Of a stretch of DNA of 64,000 nucleotides, positions 37,548-50,100 are shown piece by piece. Made by a program: the position numbers and the translations under genes. The DNA lies in the NCBI GenBank assembly GCA_022577435.1, contig JAKOON010000012.1, positions 8,363,412 through 8,427,411 of the forward strand. The letters run 5' to 3'. This DNA comes from Embiotoca jacksoni. Taxonomy: Eukaryota > Chordata > Actinopteri > Embiotocidae. Position 1 is the first letter of the stretch. Each line of letters starts with the position of its first letter. Below the pieces are notes generated by a model. The model was not told the DNA's origin. It worked only from the letters and a program-made list of their open reading frames with translations, and did no database searches.

Positions 37548-39458
37548 TCATACAAGTAGTAGCTGTATCTTTCTTGGACCTATTGGTCTTCCACTTAGTT
37601 CAGCAATTGCTGTCAACGCCTCCTGATGAGACTCGAATACCAAGGTGGCAGAGCCTTTAGGTTTTCCGCTCTGGTCATACTGCAGAGAGAGAGATCCAGG
37701 TATAATGCGATATCCATAACAAAAATCATAGATTTCTTGGCTCCTGATTTGGAATGGTAAGTTGTCTAACTTTACACAGGTGGGACCATCAAAAGGCTGA
37801 ACCGGGGAACCGAAGCCAGCGCGGAATCCATTACCCCTGTCTCGCGGAGAAGAAGAGCCTACTGCATGAGGATCATAATCAAAGTCTCTATTGATGTGAC
37901 CCTGGACATTAGTCATTGGCATATTATCCTCGTCGGGGACCCCAAAGTCAGAGTAAAAAGTGTCATCAGGGGGATGGTACGCCTCGCTGCTCCTGCCCGA
38001 GTACCGCTGCTGTCTTGGCAGTGGCTCTGGCACCGGTGGTGGGTCAACACCCATCTGCTGCATCTGGGAACGTGAAATGCACTTCAGTACAACTTCTGAC
38101 CCCAGAAGCCGTCGTCCATCCAGAGAGAGTGTCCTCATTGCCTCTGCCTCAGACCCAAAAATAACCAAAGCCTTTCCAACCCCAGCACCTTGGTTGTCTT
38201 GCATCACGCACACCTTGTCCTCTGTGATATTGAACTCATGGAAGAAGTCCATGATCTCAACCATTCGTACATCAAACGGCAAGTTGCGCACAAAGACGCA
38301 GATTTTCTCCGACTCGTAAGGATTGCTGGAGTGAGATGGAGGTCTTTCCTGAAACCTTTCGGAGTTTTCAGGAGTTGATGCAGGCGTACCCTGCGATTCC
38401 AAAAGGGCAATCATGTTCTCCCTCGAGATTGAACGAGAATGAACCCATCGATTGAAAAACTGTCTCTTTTCAGGACTGAGAGCCTCGCAATAGTCATGCT
38501 GACTTTTGAACAGCACAAAGGCAGATCTAGTTCTTCTCCCATCATTGCCAATTAAGAACAGGATCTGGTCATTTTCAAGCTTTGCCTTGTTAAAAAGCAG
38601 TTTTACGTCATCTTTTTCCACTGCAAAGGACAGATTCTCCACCAAAACGCAGTAATCATCATCAGAAGGAGCAATATGCCGCTGAGCCACAGGTGATCGT
38701 GACCTCGCATTGGGTTGTGGGTTCCTTTGATTGACAACAGGTGATCTTCCCCTCTCAAAGGTGTTATTTCTGATGTCAACCGTTGGCACTCTCCCAGTAG
38801 ACCAAGGCCAATTGTTGGCTGTTGAAAGGGAAATCTCAACATACCTTGACCCAATGTATTCTCTATCCCTCTTCAAGCCTTCCATTGCATGTTCTCTAGT
38901 GGCAAATTTGACAAGACCTTTCCCATTGTTTTTTCCATACTGATTTTTCAATAACACAATTTCATTAATAAGTAAGCCACTAAAAAAGTCACGGATTTCC
39001 TTTTCAGTCACAGAGAACGGCAGTCCTTGTAGAAACAAACGCAAGTCATCGTCATTGGGTGGACATCTCTGGTGCTGGGGGGGAGGGGTGTAACCAGATC
39101 TGCTACCTGATCTCCTTCCCAACTCGGGGTCCACAGATCTTTGAGACCGTCTTGCATTGTCTTCAAGTCGCCTCTTTTGATCCAGCTCTACATTTCTTGT
39201 GCTTTTTTCAAGCATGGTCTGCATCTCTGTTTTGCTACTTAGTAGCAATGTAATAGGTGCACCTTTAATGACTCCTCCTGACCGTGTCATGGCTCTTCTT
39301 GCATCCTCATCAGAAGCAAAGATAATGAAAGCTTCCTCTCGCTCCCCACCAATTATATGCACCCCTCCATCTGGAATTTTGAGGCCAGTGAAGAACCTGC
39401 GAATATCCTCAGTACCCGCTGTGACTCTCAGTCCTTGTAAACGGATGACGACCACCAT
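37548..39458 (-). CDS. rbm12b: RNA-binding motif protein 12B, five RRMs in a single coding exon
   Basis: One uninterrupted coding exon of 636 codons, as in mammalian RBM12B. The start MVVVIRLQGL is preceded 22 nt upstream by a splice acceptor (TGTCTACAG at 39481), so the longer open frame before it is intronic and the 5' UTR is spliced. Five RRM-like domains lie at about residues 2-76, 137-212, 268-342, 385-461 and 559-634. RRM1 contains FFTGLKIPDGGVHIIGGE and ASDEDARRAM, close to the RBM12/RBM12B family; the last RRM (DNLPFQ..., YGYRIIPGS, GRPIGPRK) is the family's C-terminal hallmark. Linkers carry short RS/SR runs. The long EDFR-type repeat region that makes human RBM12B about 1,001 residues is absent. 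The product is expected to be a nuclear RNA-binding protein with a largely unknown target set. Confidence 0.94.
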   Translation of the reverse strand: MVVVIRLQGLRVTAGTEDIRRFFTGLKIPDGGVHIIGGEREEAFIIFASDEDARRAMTRSGGVIKGAPITLLLSSKTEMQTMLEKSTRNVELDQKRRLEDNARRSQRSVDPELGRRSGSRSGYTPPPQHQRCPPNDDDLRLFLQGLPFSVTEKEIRDFFSGLLINEIVLLKNQYGKNNGKGLVKFATREHAMEGLKRDREYIGSRYVEISLSTANNWPWSTGRVPTVDIRNNTFERGRSPVVNQRNPQPNARSRSPVAQRHIAPSDDDYCVLVENLSFAVEKDDVKLLFNKAKLENDQILFLIGNDGRRTRSAFVLFKSQHDYCEALSPEKRQFFNRWVHSRSISRENMIALLESQGTPASTPENSERFQERPPSHSSNPYESEKICVFVRNLPFDVRMVEIMDFFHEFNITEDKVCVMQDNQGAGVGKALVIFGSEAEAMRTLSLDGRRLLGSEVVLKCISRSQMQQMGVDPPPVPEPLPRQQRYSGRSSEAYHPPDDTFYSDFGVPDEDNMPMTNVQGHINRDFDYDPHAVGSSSPRDRGNGFRAGFGSPVQPFDGPTCVKLDNLPFQIRSQEIYDFCYGYRIIPGSLSLQYDQSGKPKGSATLVFESHQEALTAIAELSGRPIGPRKIQLLLV

Positions 39459-39479
39459 GCTGAAGCACAAACAACAGCA

Positions 39480-41905
39480 CCTGTAGACAGAAGGGTATAG
39501 AACAACATTATTGCCAACAGAGCGTCTCCAGCTCTGCGCCAATTTCCCGGCATTCCAATGTAGCACAAACAAATCTGAGACCCTTCACCACACGACTCCA
39601 TAATTACTCACGATATTTTTGAAAACACCAATAACAAAGCATTCACCATTAAATTTAAAAATACAGTCCGTGCTGGCTTTAATAGGACAACACAGCTTGT
39701 TCTGAATAATGCTTGGACTAAAAGATGATGAACTGCACATACATCATTCCCCAGATCGTGACAAAACACTACGGACTCAATATGATGCATCCAGGCGTCG
39801 CACATCACAGAAGTGGGTTTAAAAATTCAATTTAAAGTTTACCACCAAGTATTTCCACTTAACTAGCCAACAAAGTGATCAATGGGAGGAGCCTTTACAA
39901 TGGGACAGTCTTGATGATCCATCATGAATCCAGACTTGAAATGCAGACTGAGAAAAAGGAAGTTTATCTGGAACATAGTAACGATGCAGCAAGGACTATA
40001 TCACTGTGATCATGGTATAATACTGAGAAACCATTCATATTTGCTTTTCAGCACCAAATTTAAGCTGACCGAAGCAGCTCCAAATCTGTCAAACGAAAAA
40101 CACAAGCTGAAAAGCTCAAAATGTACATTGACAACACTGGTCTGTAATGAATAAATAATGTCTTACCAAATGCCAAGACAGTCAAGGCAATCTTTGCGTC
40201 TCTTATTAAGTGCAGCCATACGATATGTGATCAAGAACCGTACCAGTTGTTTTGAGGCTTAATAACCACCATCTTCTTACTCCTTCTATCTGGCAGCTAT
40301 ATCCCAAAGCATGCACCAATTTAAGGCTCATTAATATAGTGCAAAACCGTTTCAATTTTTAAAATTAAATTTATGGGGATTACATCCATCTTAAAATGCA
40401 ATGCTTCACCCACCACAACTAAGACCTGCATTCAGGACCGCTGGATATTATAATTTTGCTCTTCTTTCTAGCTGGGACTAATACCATTTAGGGAATTCCC
40501 ATTCCATCTATACAGTTGTGTTCAACTGTATGCAGGACAGATTTCCTGCCTGTGATTAGTCCTGATTGGACAGACTGCTGCTTGAGGCACACCACATTTC
40601 TGATGCAAAAAAAAAGAAAAAAGAAAAGCCACCGGAATCAGGATGTCGTCCCTCTTAAATGGTTCCTCCAATGCATCGCTGCTTTGCTTTAACCTCTCCA
40701 CCGTCTCCAAGATGCTCCATTGATGCCAGCAATAGCACACAAATTGCGGATGCCGTAGTTTGATAGCCGAAACCCCAACTGCAGCCTGTTTGTTCCACAG
40801 ACCGGCGTCCTGGATGACCTGTGGTAGAGTCCCCTTTTCACGTATTGTCTCTCACCTCAGCACCATTTCCTCCTCGGTACAAACTGGCAGAAACTGATAC
40901 TCTTGTATTGAGAACCATCAACATCACTTGTATCTGTATATCGGGAACACTTAATTGGAATAGCCATAGCTCTTGTTTTATATACACCAGACTCATCGCC
41001 ACACTGTCAAGAAAAAAAAAAAGGCTTGAAAAACCATTAGAATAACCTCTAATATCAAGTTGACAATTTGTCTTCCTCACAGCCTTCTAATAAACCAAGC
41101 ACTATTATGTTGTACTTAATATCAGTAATGTAATGGTTGTCAGTAACACAAGTTACAAAAATATAGGATTTATTGGGTTAATAGTGCAAAACCGCCTGAA
41201 TGGTTCTTAAGATGCATACAAATATAACAGAGCTAGGTGCTTTGTTCCAGGCCTCTGAGCCACCGCCCACCAAGAATAAAGTGAAATCAAACGGCTTGAT
41301 CATCGGGCCACACGTAACAATCAGACACCACATCACGTCGTACCAGATGGCTGGAAAATGTCCGTTTCGATGGCTTTGTACTCGACAACAACCATCACCT
41401 CTCTTGTGCCGTGAACGCATCACGAGCCCCGATGCGCCGCAATCAGCATCGAAACTTTAGAGCAGCGAGCGTCAACTCTTGCAAAACAACTAAGCCAGCT
41501 GTCACACCAGAAAACGCTCAGCAAATCAGGAAGCTCACACGTCGGCCATCCACCTGGTAAAAAAAAAAAAAAAAAAAAAAATACACCGGCAATACTCGAG
41601 GCTGCAAAATTCACAGAGCGACTTTGCCCGGCGCGTCGCCAGCCAGCAACACAGTGCGACACCAAACACACCGCAAAGCCGCCTCCATTACCAACTCCGA
41701 CGTTTCACCGCCTGCCACAACGTTAACCTGCGTTAAAGTATACCGATGATACGCAACCCGATATCGCCGTATTGTGGTTCGCATTTTAAGTTGGCCAACA
41801 TTGCTTGTTAGGTAATTCGGCCCGGTAAAAAATATATATATATATATTGAGCTTAGCTACCATTAGCTTTGTAGCCGGCTGGGCCTGTAACTTGTTTGAC
41901 GCCCC

Positions 41906-41936
<31 letters not shown>

Positions 41937-42250
41937 CGAGGAGCTCCGATGGCAAAGTATTCTTGATAAATAACGCCACAACATAGAGACCTAATCAACG
42001 TCACAACTTACACAAATATCAAGAAAAGACCCTTGTGCAAAATCGACACTAGCAGTTCTGATCAGATGGATTTTGTTCGGCTTCGTGTCTCGCCTCGCCT
42101 CGTCGTGTGTGGGAGGGGGGGAGGAAGGGGGAGGAAGGGGGACTTCTTCTTCAAAGGGCTGCAAACCAACGTCGAAGGTTGCATACTGCCACCTACCGGT
42201 AGTACCGGGAGGCTGCTCGTGTTTCATGTAAATATTCAAATGTTTGGTTA
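39480..42250 (-). promoter_or_regulatory. rbm12b 5' UTR intron(s) and promoter region
   Basis: The acceptor at 39481 shows that rbm12b has at least one non-coding exon upstream. A CpG-rich patch at roughly 41.45-42.15 kb, with G/C homopolymers at 41.90-41.93 kb and near 42.11 kb, is the likely promoter. No further coding sequence is visible between 39.48 and 44.15 kb on either strand. The exact first exon cannot be fixed. Confidence 0.45.
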
Positions 42251-42252
42251 GG

Positions 42253-43535
42253 TTAGGTAGTTACTTTATTAATCCCCGAGGGGAATTTTTTTTATTTTTT
42301 TTTTTTTTTTTTTCGCTACAGCAGCATACAGGAAGCAATAGATAATAATAGAATAATAGAAAGCAATAAAATAGCAGTAAAATAGCAGTAAAAATATAAA
42401 ATGCACAGTATATACAGTACAGTATATATTATATACAAACAACCAAGAACACAGACAACAGTGTTATTGTTGTGTGAAATATACCTGTAATTTTGTTTTA
42501 TCTCACATTCCAACAACCCCTTTGATATTTATCTCCTTTCCAATTTTTTTACCTCTGTCTTTCTATGTTGAGCCTACTTCGACTCATCAACCTATTTCCA
42601 ACATTTTACATGCAAGTCACATGTCAACCTACGTGGTGACACTTTTGACCACCTGAGTGCTGCTGGGTGTAAATATTGGTTGTTGTTTTTTCTTTTTTAT
42701 CAGTGATGGAGGAAGTTCATTCAAGTACTGTACTTACATCCAAATTCGATGTACTTGTACGTTACTTGCGTATTTTCATTCTATGCCTCATTATACTTTC
42801 ACTCTTTTACATCTCTGAGGCAAACATTGTTCTCTTTATTCTGCTATTATTTGTTGGACAGTTTAAATTACTTGTCACTTTTAAGATTACAATTTGTGGA
42901 GGGTAAAATGTTCCTTCAAGATTCTCATACTTCTCAAGCTAAGTAAACAAGCCTACTTAAAAACCCTCTTGAGTGAGCTGAAATATGTCATAAAGCAGAA
43001 AACTGGAGTCCTTTTCTGAGCTTTTGGACTTTTTACAGACATGAAGATTTTTTTTTATAGAATATGATACATCACTAGATTAAACTAACCAATAAATTAA
43101 ATAGCAGCACGACCCTAAATAAATAGCTCTAACAGTAAAATACACATTATTGCAGCAGTAATGTTAATCTCAAAACATCCAAGATAATAGTAAAGCACTG
43201 ACAGGAAGCATTTTCTGCAGTGTACTTTTACTTTTCATACATTAAATTTTGAATGCAAGACCTTTACCTGTAGCGGAGTATTTTCACAGTTGTGTTTATA
43301 GTACTTTTTACTTAAACATCTGTGTAGTTCTTCCATCATTGTTGTATATAATATATATAGATATATACTGTACTGTATATACTGTGCATTTTATATTTAT
43401 ATTTTTTACTGCTATTTTATTGCTTTTCTATTATTATCTTATTATCTGTATCTATTATTGCTTCTGTATGCTGATGTAGCGAAAAAAAAAAAAAAAAAGT
43501 CCCCTCGGGGATTAATAAAGTAACTACCTACCTAA
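42253..43535. mobile_element. 1.3-kb composite fold-back element with about 190-bp inverted arms
   Basis: The left arm (about 42253-42440) begins TTAGGTAGTTACTTTATTAA, continues with a CCCCGAGGGG box, a T-run, CGCTACAGCAGCATACAGG and an AATAGCAGTAAAA block. The right arm (about 43337-43535) is its reverse complement with only small differences, ending GGGATTAATAAAGTAACTACC. The arms resemble a SINE/LINE tail family often seen in teleosts, so this may be two inverted insertions instead of one fold-back unit. Between the arms lies a second element (42701-43341). Confidence 0.7.
42701..43341. mobile_element. MITE-like element nested inside the fold-back element
   Basis: Opens with CAGTGATGGAGGAAGTTCAT and ends with GTTCTTCCATCATTG, imperfect inverted ends. 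Internal phrases such as GTACTTGTACGTTACTTGCG and GACCTTTACCTGTAGCGGAG match the same teleost short-element family as the copy at 30.87 kb. Its right end abuts the right arm of the enclosing inverted repeat. Confidence 0.6.
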
Positions 43536-43539
43536 TCAG

Positions 43540-44157
43540 TAGCCACAATATCAAACTGTTTAGCCTCGCTTTCTGCGTATCGCGCTTGTCACCTCTCGAC
43601 TGCACTGTTTCATCGGTTGTTTTCTAACAAAAGCTGGCGAGGCTCGTATTATTATTTATCATCAACAACAATTTACGCAGTAAGTTGTTGAGAAAATCTC
43701 GGACCCGCAGTGCGCTCCGGGGTTGGCGCCAGCTGTGTCCCCCACATCATGTGATGGTGAACAGAGCAGCCAGAAAGACACTACTGGGGGGGGGACCAGT
43801 GCGTTGGGAAGGGGAAGGGGAGGTGAAGAGGAGGGGGGGGGGGACATGGGACATAAGACATAAGACATAAAACACCGTCCAAAAAAACCAGATTGTCGGT
43901 CAAATTCAGACACTTTCCTCTGAGTCTCGGATGTCATTGATCTTTTTTTTTTTTTATTATTATTTTCGACCTCTTTCCTCCCCTCGACTGAAACTCTCAG
44001 CTCAACTATGTGAGCGCATGCTGGCTCGGTTTGAACCAAACATTCACCCATGCTGAAGCTGCAGCAGCAGCAGCAGCAGCGGAGGAGCCTCTGGAGCCGA
44101 CGGTCGTTTCCGACGACTCTCGTACGGATTTGACGTCGGCGTACATCGCTCCGCTCG
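43540..44157 (+). promoter_or_regulatory. setd2 promoter and 5' leader
   Basis: CpG-containing sequence just upstream of the first setd2 coding exon. It contains G-runs near 43.79 and 43.84 kb, a TTTGACGTCGGCG motif near 44.13 kb with a CRE-like ACGTC core, and a (GCA)n run at about 44.06-44.08 kb in the leader. An in-frame stop at 44131 lies between this and the first usable ATG. Confidence 0.45.
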
Positions 44158-47100
44158 ATGCTTCACAAAGAGGCCGACCGCCGAGGACTTCAGGAGATGG
44201 GGGAGCCTCGTGACCTGAAACACTTCGTGAAGTGAGTATCTCGTCAACCACTCGTGTGTTGTTTTTTGTTGTTGTTGTTTTGTTTTATTTTTACTCGAGG
44301 TGGTGGGGGTGTTTATGTTGGTTTTGGAGAAACCTTTTTTTTTTTTTTTTTTTTTTTTTTAAGTACAAAACAAAATCGTTAGCTGGCATGCTAAGTGAAG
44401 CCGGGTGCCCGTGTATGGGGTCCATTGTATCCTAAAATTGGAAATTCACAGCAAAACCTTCCCCGCTTTTAAGAACGTAATAATACCCCTGCTGTCTGGG
44501 AAACATTGGTCGTCCCGACTAAACACATTTGGCACCGATCAAAGATCGACGAGTAAAAAAAAAAAAAAAAAAAAGTCCACAACAGTCACGTTAGGCTGCT
44601 AGCTACACACCTAGCTCGTAGCTAGCGTTAGCTGCTAACTTACTCTGCTCGCCCTCTTCGTTTGTTTAGACGCCACACTTGTCACCTTACTAAACATCTA
44701 ATCGTCGACTAGTCGACATCCGCATAATACAACATTATCGGACACAAATAAAGAGCTAAACGCTCATCTTCAAACACCGACCCACGAAAGATCTCTCTTG
44801 CTAGCTTACTCATGTTAGCTTAGCTGGTTCTGATATTTTTTTTTTTTATTATTATTTTTTTTACTAAACTAAAGTCGAACAACTCAGTTAATGTCTCGTT
44901 GTTGTTGTTGTTTTTCCTATAAACGCCTGGTGTAGTGTGGGCTGGGTGAGAACATCTTGATCAGATGTTAAGAGTCGGGGAGGTTTGCAGGTCATCTTCT
45001 GCTCGTTTTCAGTGTTTAATGCATCATTTTAAAGGCCATGTTTTGGCTGCACAGGCCATGCTTTTAGTTAGTTTCACAATTTGCCTCCAAAGCAGCCGCC
45101 GTGTGTTTTCATGAAGAGTGTCGATGAGGTCATTCACGTAAACACGCTTTTTTTTTCTTCTTCTTCTTCTTCTTCGTTTTCTCTGTAAGACCGTTTGCTT
45201 GTTCTTGACATGTCTATTAATGAGCTGCATGTTTCTCTGCTCGCCATGTTTTTTTTTTTTTTTCCATCTATCTTCGACCATGATACGACTATTTATAAAC
45301 CACGGGTGAATGTAACCTTTACATCTGTTTATTGTCAGCAGCAGCAGCAGCAGCAGCGGTCGAAAAATAACAACGCACTAAAGCAGAAAAAAGGAGGGAA
45401 ATGTAGGTCTAGTAGGAGATAAACATGTCGACAGTAAACTGCCGTATTGCATTCATAGATAACAGAAATCGGAGGAAGAGATGCCTGCAGAAGTCGTAAC
45501 CTTTCAACGGTTCAATGCATGTGACTCTACACACATTTTAACATGGCGTACCTGCTGTAAATACAACAGTTTTGCACAACCCACGGTGACAGTCGACTAT
45601 AGTTGTCGTATCGCGCAAACATTTTAAGGTGTGTATTTGTGGGAACTTTTTTTTTTTCCACATGTTAATGATGTCAAAAGTTTATACGTTTCTGACAGTG
45701 TAGCTGCTATGGATAAAGAGACTCGGTTCACTGCAACCCTATCTTTCTTTTTGGCAGGTGTGGCGTCACTTTGGAGGGCTCACTTCTCTGATTTGGATTA
45801 TTCTTGGCCAGCAGCCTCTTCAGGGCCTACTAATCCTAGACGAGTTTCTCAATGGACCCTCTGCTCAAGTCAGAAATCAGGTATTGGACTGCACAAATTA
45901 TACTATGGTTACCAAGTTGTATTGTGTTTTGGATATATTCTGTGCAGATCTTTCTGGCACTGTTAAAACGTTTTGACTTCAAGGTCATCCTAAGCCCAAG
46001 GTCCTGTCATTTATTTAGTAATTTTATTCAACAGTCATTTGATAATTAAAAACAATTAGATCGTCCTCTGTTTAAAAAGGAGCTATTTTTAAATATTGGC
46101 ATCTGATAACGTGTTTTTCCACATTCTGTCATTTGTCTATTTATTCATGAATTTTTAGTGGTGAGTGTCTTGCTGATGTTTTTTGTACAGTCAATATATA
46201 TTTCAATAGTGTTTTTGGCTGTAGTACTGGATATTAAAGGTCAAAAAGTCAAGTGAGGACATGTAATTTAATTTCCTTGGTTGAACCAAATGATCATGAA
46301 ATCAATTTAAAAAGCAGCAACTTTTTCTTTAAAAAAAGTCATTTGTTTTTATTGCACTGTACAGAAATAATATATAAACATAGCGCATGTTATTGCATAT
46401 TATGTAGTTTTTACTGTTTGCTTATATTTATTAGTTTGAAACGTGAAATAGTTGTGCATTACACTTGGGATCTTTGCACAGGTAAGAGGGGGAGGTTTTT
46501 GATCTAGTAGGTCCAGTCCAGTAATCATTTGATTGAAGGCTGCTTCTCATAGCTCTTTCTACTGTACTCATCGTTATGTCCCTGTAGAAGCATCTCATTT
46601 TGAAGGTCAGAGAGAGAGAAAAAGAAAAATTTAAAGTCACTAAGGAATAAATGACCCAATTGTGGCCCGGCACCCATATCAAGCCTACCCAAAGAAAAAC
46701 ACACTCACATTCTAATAGAACAAGAAGCCACTTATTCTCAAATCTGTATAGATGTTGAACAATTCTGTACTACTTTGTTTTTTGAGATTTGTTGCTTCTA
46801 CTGTTTAGGAACAGCAGTTGCTAGTCTCAGCAATCTCAATAATGTGAGATGGAGGGGACTTAAAAACAGACATATTTAAGTGTGTAACCCTAACTTCTGA
46901 CTCACTCGGCAGTGATACCATAAAGTTAATGCAACATGGCAAACATAAACTTTCAGAATTCAGATTGTTGAAGCCTCCAGTGTCAAAGACATTGAAAAGG
47001 AAAGAAGAGTTCATTTTCGTTCTTCAGGCTCTGTGCATCAGATCAGTTTGAAATGATAAATATAGCTGAGTGAGCGATGAAGACCTTTAACTCGTAGTGC

Positions 47101-50100
47101 TTAGACTGTAAAACTTCTGGATATCATTTGACTGTGAAGGATTTTCCCTAAAACGAATATGATGGTGACTATATAATTTACTCGTACTTTATTTAACCTT
47201 ACCTTAATGTAACAATACTTAATTTAAATTTAACATAACGATAATTTTATTAAACTTTATGACAATAGTGCAAAGACAGAACTGAGGTATCCTAAGGGCC
47301 CATTCTCTGTGTACAATTGTGGGGCAATCCAGTACGTGACATCTATAGGTCAGTGACCCTGACCGTCTCAGAAGTACTCTTAGTGATTTTTATGTGCCAT
47401 TCAAATCCATTACTTCCAAACATTTGAATTCTATTTATGTGCATTTTATTTCCTGAAACTTTGACATGAAGTTAAAGGAACAGGTGGCAGAAAGTATACA
47501 CGTAGCACTGTTTGACATTCGGCAAAAGACGTTGTGCTTTTGAAGTTAGAGTTACCTTAAGAATGTTCGTTTTGATAAATTGTTTTCTGCCTCTCCTCTC
47601 CTCTATGTTCCAATGGTGTTGTGTTATGACAGAGAGGAAGGGAGTGGTGCGTCGGTGAGTTCACTAAATAAAGCTAATAAGTGTAAATATCTCATTTGTT
47701 TTGAGCATTTAATCAGCTTTTGTTATGGTAATGGCATTTAAGAAAAACTTTCTCTTTTATTGTAGGTAACGGTGGAGGGCCTATCCAAGGCAGCTCTAAT
47801 CAAAAGTCTGTCTCCCAGAGTGATGCTATCCAACCATCTCTTGCCTAAAGGGACCAAGATGAAGGTCAACCTAGAGGATCAGGGTCGTCAGAAAGTGTCC
47901 TTCAGCTTCTCACAGACGAAGAAGCCACTGCAAAGCCCATTATTCGTCCCTGCTACTTCTGATAAGTCTGTCTCTGAACCTCTTGCTGCCTTGTCACAGT
48001 CAACCTCAGACAAAGCAGGGAAGAGTACAGAGAGCAAAAGTGAGCAAAATCAGACACCCCCGGTGCCAACATCAATGGCAGAGACATCTTCCCAAGCGCC
48101 AGTCTCCTCTGCCACTAAACTGAAAACGGACTTAGCAAAGATGCATTTTAAGAAGCAAATTCTTAGTGTTTCAGTGACTGATGAGAAACCAACAGCTGTT
48201 ACACCAGAAGAGGCGCCCACCTCTGAACTGCAGGTTTTTCAGAAATCAACTAGTAAGAGTGAAGATGAATTCCCAGCACCCCAGCCTCAGAATGTCATTA
48301 GCGTTTGCCCCTCTGAAAATGTTCACATTGAAGCCTCTGAGACCAGAGTAACTCATAGCCTCAAGAAGCCAGCTGCTTCCTCAGGAAAAGATGGAGAGAG
48401 TTCCAGCAGTAATGAGCAGGATGATAAGGTATACAAAAGGAAAACCAGGTCACAATCGGGTAGTGCTCCCACTGGCTCAGAATCTGATGGAGATTCAGCC
48501 CAGATGTCTTCCAACCGCAAATCAGTTGATTGCAAAAGTAAAACAAATCCTGACAGCAGAAGCAAAGAGGTAAAAAAGTCCTCTTCTGGTTCACATGTGG
48601 AGGAAAGGGAAAAAAGTTCCTCTAAGCGGTCAGAGAATCACGAAAGGTCTTCTAGTTACTCCAAATCAGACCGTGATTCTCGACACACATCCTCCCGCTC
48701 ATCTCGATCAGACAAGGATCGCAGAAGGTCCAGGTCTAGGTCACGGTCTAGATCAAGAGGGTCTCGAACAAGTTCATCTCACTCCAGATCAGAGAGATCC
48801 AGAGGTGACAGAGGATCACGCTCAGAAAGGTCATACTATCATGAATCTGATCGCAGATCACACAGGAGTTCTCCACGCAGAGAAAGAAGATGTTCCCGCT
48901 CTCGCACCGACAGAACTCGGGACAGTTCTGACTCTGAAGATGACCACAGGAAAGCAAGGACACGGACAAATGAGTCCAATAGGTCATCCAACCACTCAAG
49001 CTCGCATAAAGAGTCAAAATCATCTTCCTATTCAAAAACTGAAAAATCCTCTAAATCTATAGATTCTCCTCGTTCTTCTGAGTTGGATAAAAGAACACAG
49101 TCATCAAAGTCTGAAAGGACTTCAAAGCGATTATCAGACTCTGATTCCCAGCGCAAGTGCTCTCCTGACGTGGACTCCAGTTATCGGAAATCTAGCAGCT
49201 GTCACAAGTCAGAGACCAACAACAAATCCTCTTCTTCCAGTGTTGATACTCATTCTCAAATAAATGAAAAACGGCAAAAAAGCAGCTCCAGTGACTCTGA
49301 GGCAGACCAAAAGGCAAAACCACAGCCCTCCGACAAAAGCTCTGGCTCCTTGGAGGACTGCAAGAACTCCCAAAAGAAATCTAGTTGGCCAGATTCAAAA
49401 CAGATGACCCCTTTTAGATCTTCTGTGAAAGCCACTGGACATGATAGACAATCAAATGAAATATATCACAGCCCTGGCAAGGCACCATCATGTGCAACCA
49501 CTGCAGAATTGTGTTCTCAGAGTGAAAAAGAAAAATCGGATTCACAGCTACTCGGCAATGAACAAAGTAATCACGATGTTAAGGAGATGGCCTCATGCTC
49601 TGATAAGAGTTTGCAAGAATCAGCATCCAAAACAGAGGAAGAAACAAAGCCAGATCTTGAAATAGAAAATAAAATTGTCCCAGAAAGTGCAAGCGAAAAG
49701 CACGTAAATGTCGCTGTGGAAAACATGGCCAATGTGAAAGGTAGCCTTTCTCCACATAATCAACCACACCTGAACTCAAATGAAGCTGTTTTAAATTCAT
49801 GCAGTGGTAATGATAGTATAATGTGCAACCAGGACGAGAAAGTTGTCGACTGTTCACCTGGGCCAGTGGACATACCAGTCACACATGATGTCCAGCAAAA
49901 TACTAAACCAGAGCTTGCTGAGCTGAGTAAAGGTTTGCCAATCGACAAGCAGTCGGACACAAGTGTTGCACTCAAATCTGATTCATTTTGTCTTGAATCT
50001 GAGAATCAGCAATTGCAGGGACAGCACAATTTGGATACTGTTAAAAAGAGCAGCTGCACTGCCAGAAAGTCCAGGTGGGATATTGTTGGGCAGGACACCT

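Noticed and set aside
37384..37626. Lys-rich plus-strand frame
   Set aside because: Produced by the poly(A) tract on the strand opposite rbm12b.
39459..39572. 38-residue N-terminal extension of rbm12b
   Set aside because: A splice acceptor at 39481 lies inside it and the conserved protein begins at MVVVIRL.
45024..45281. Lys/Arg-rich minus-strand frame in setd2 intron 1
   Set aside because: Comes from TTC and T-rich simple sequence; no homology recognised.
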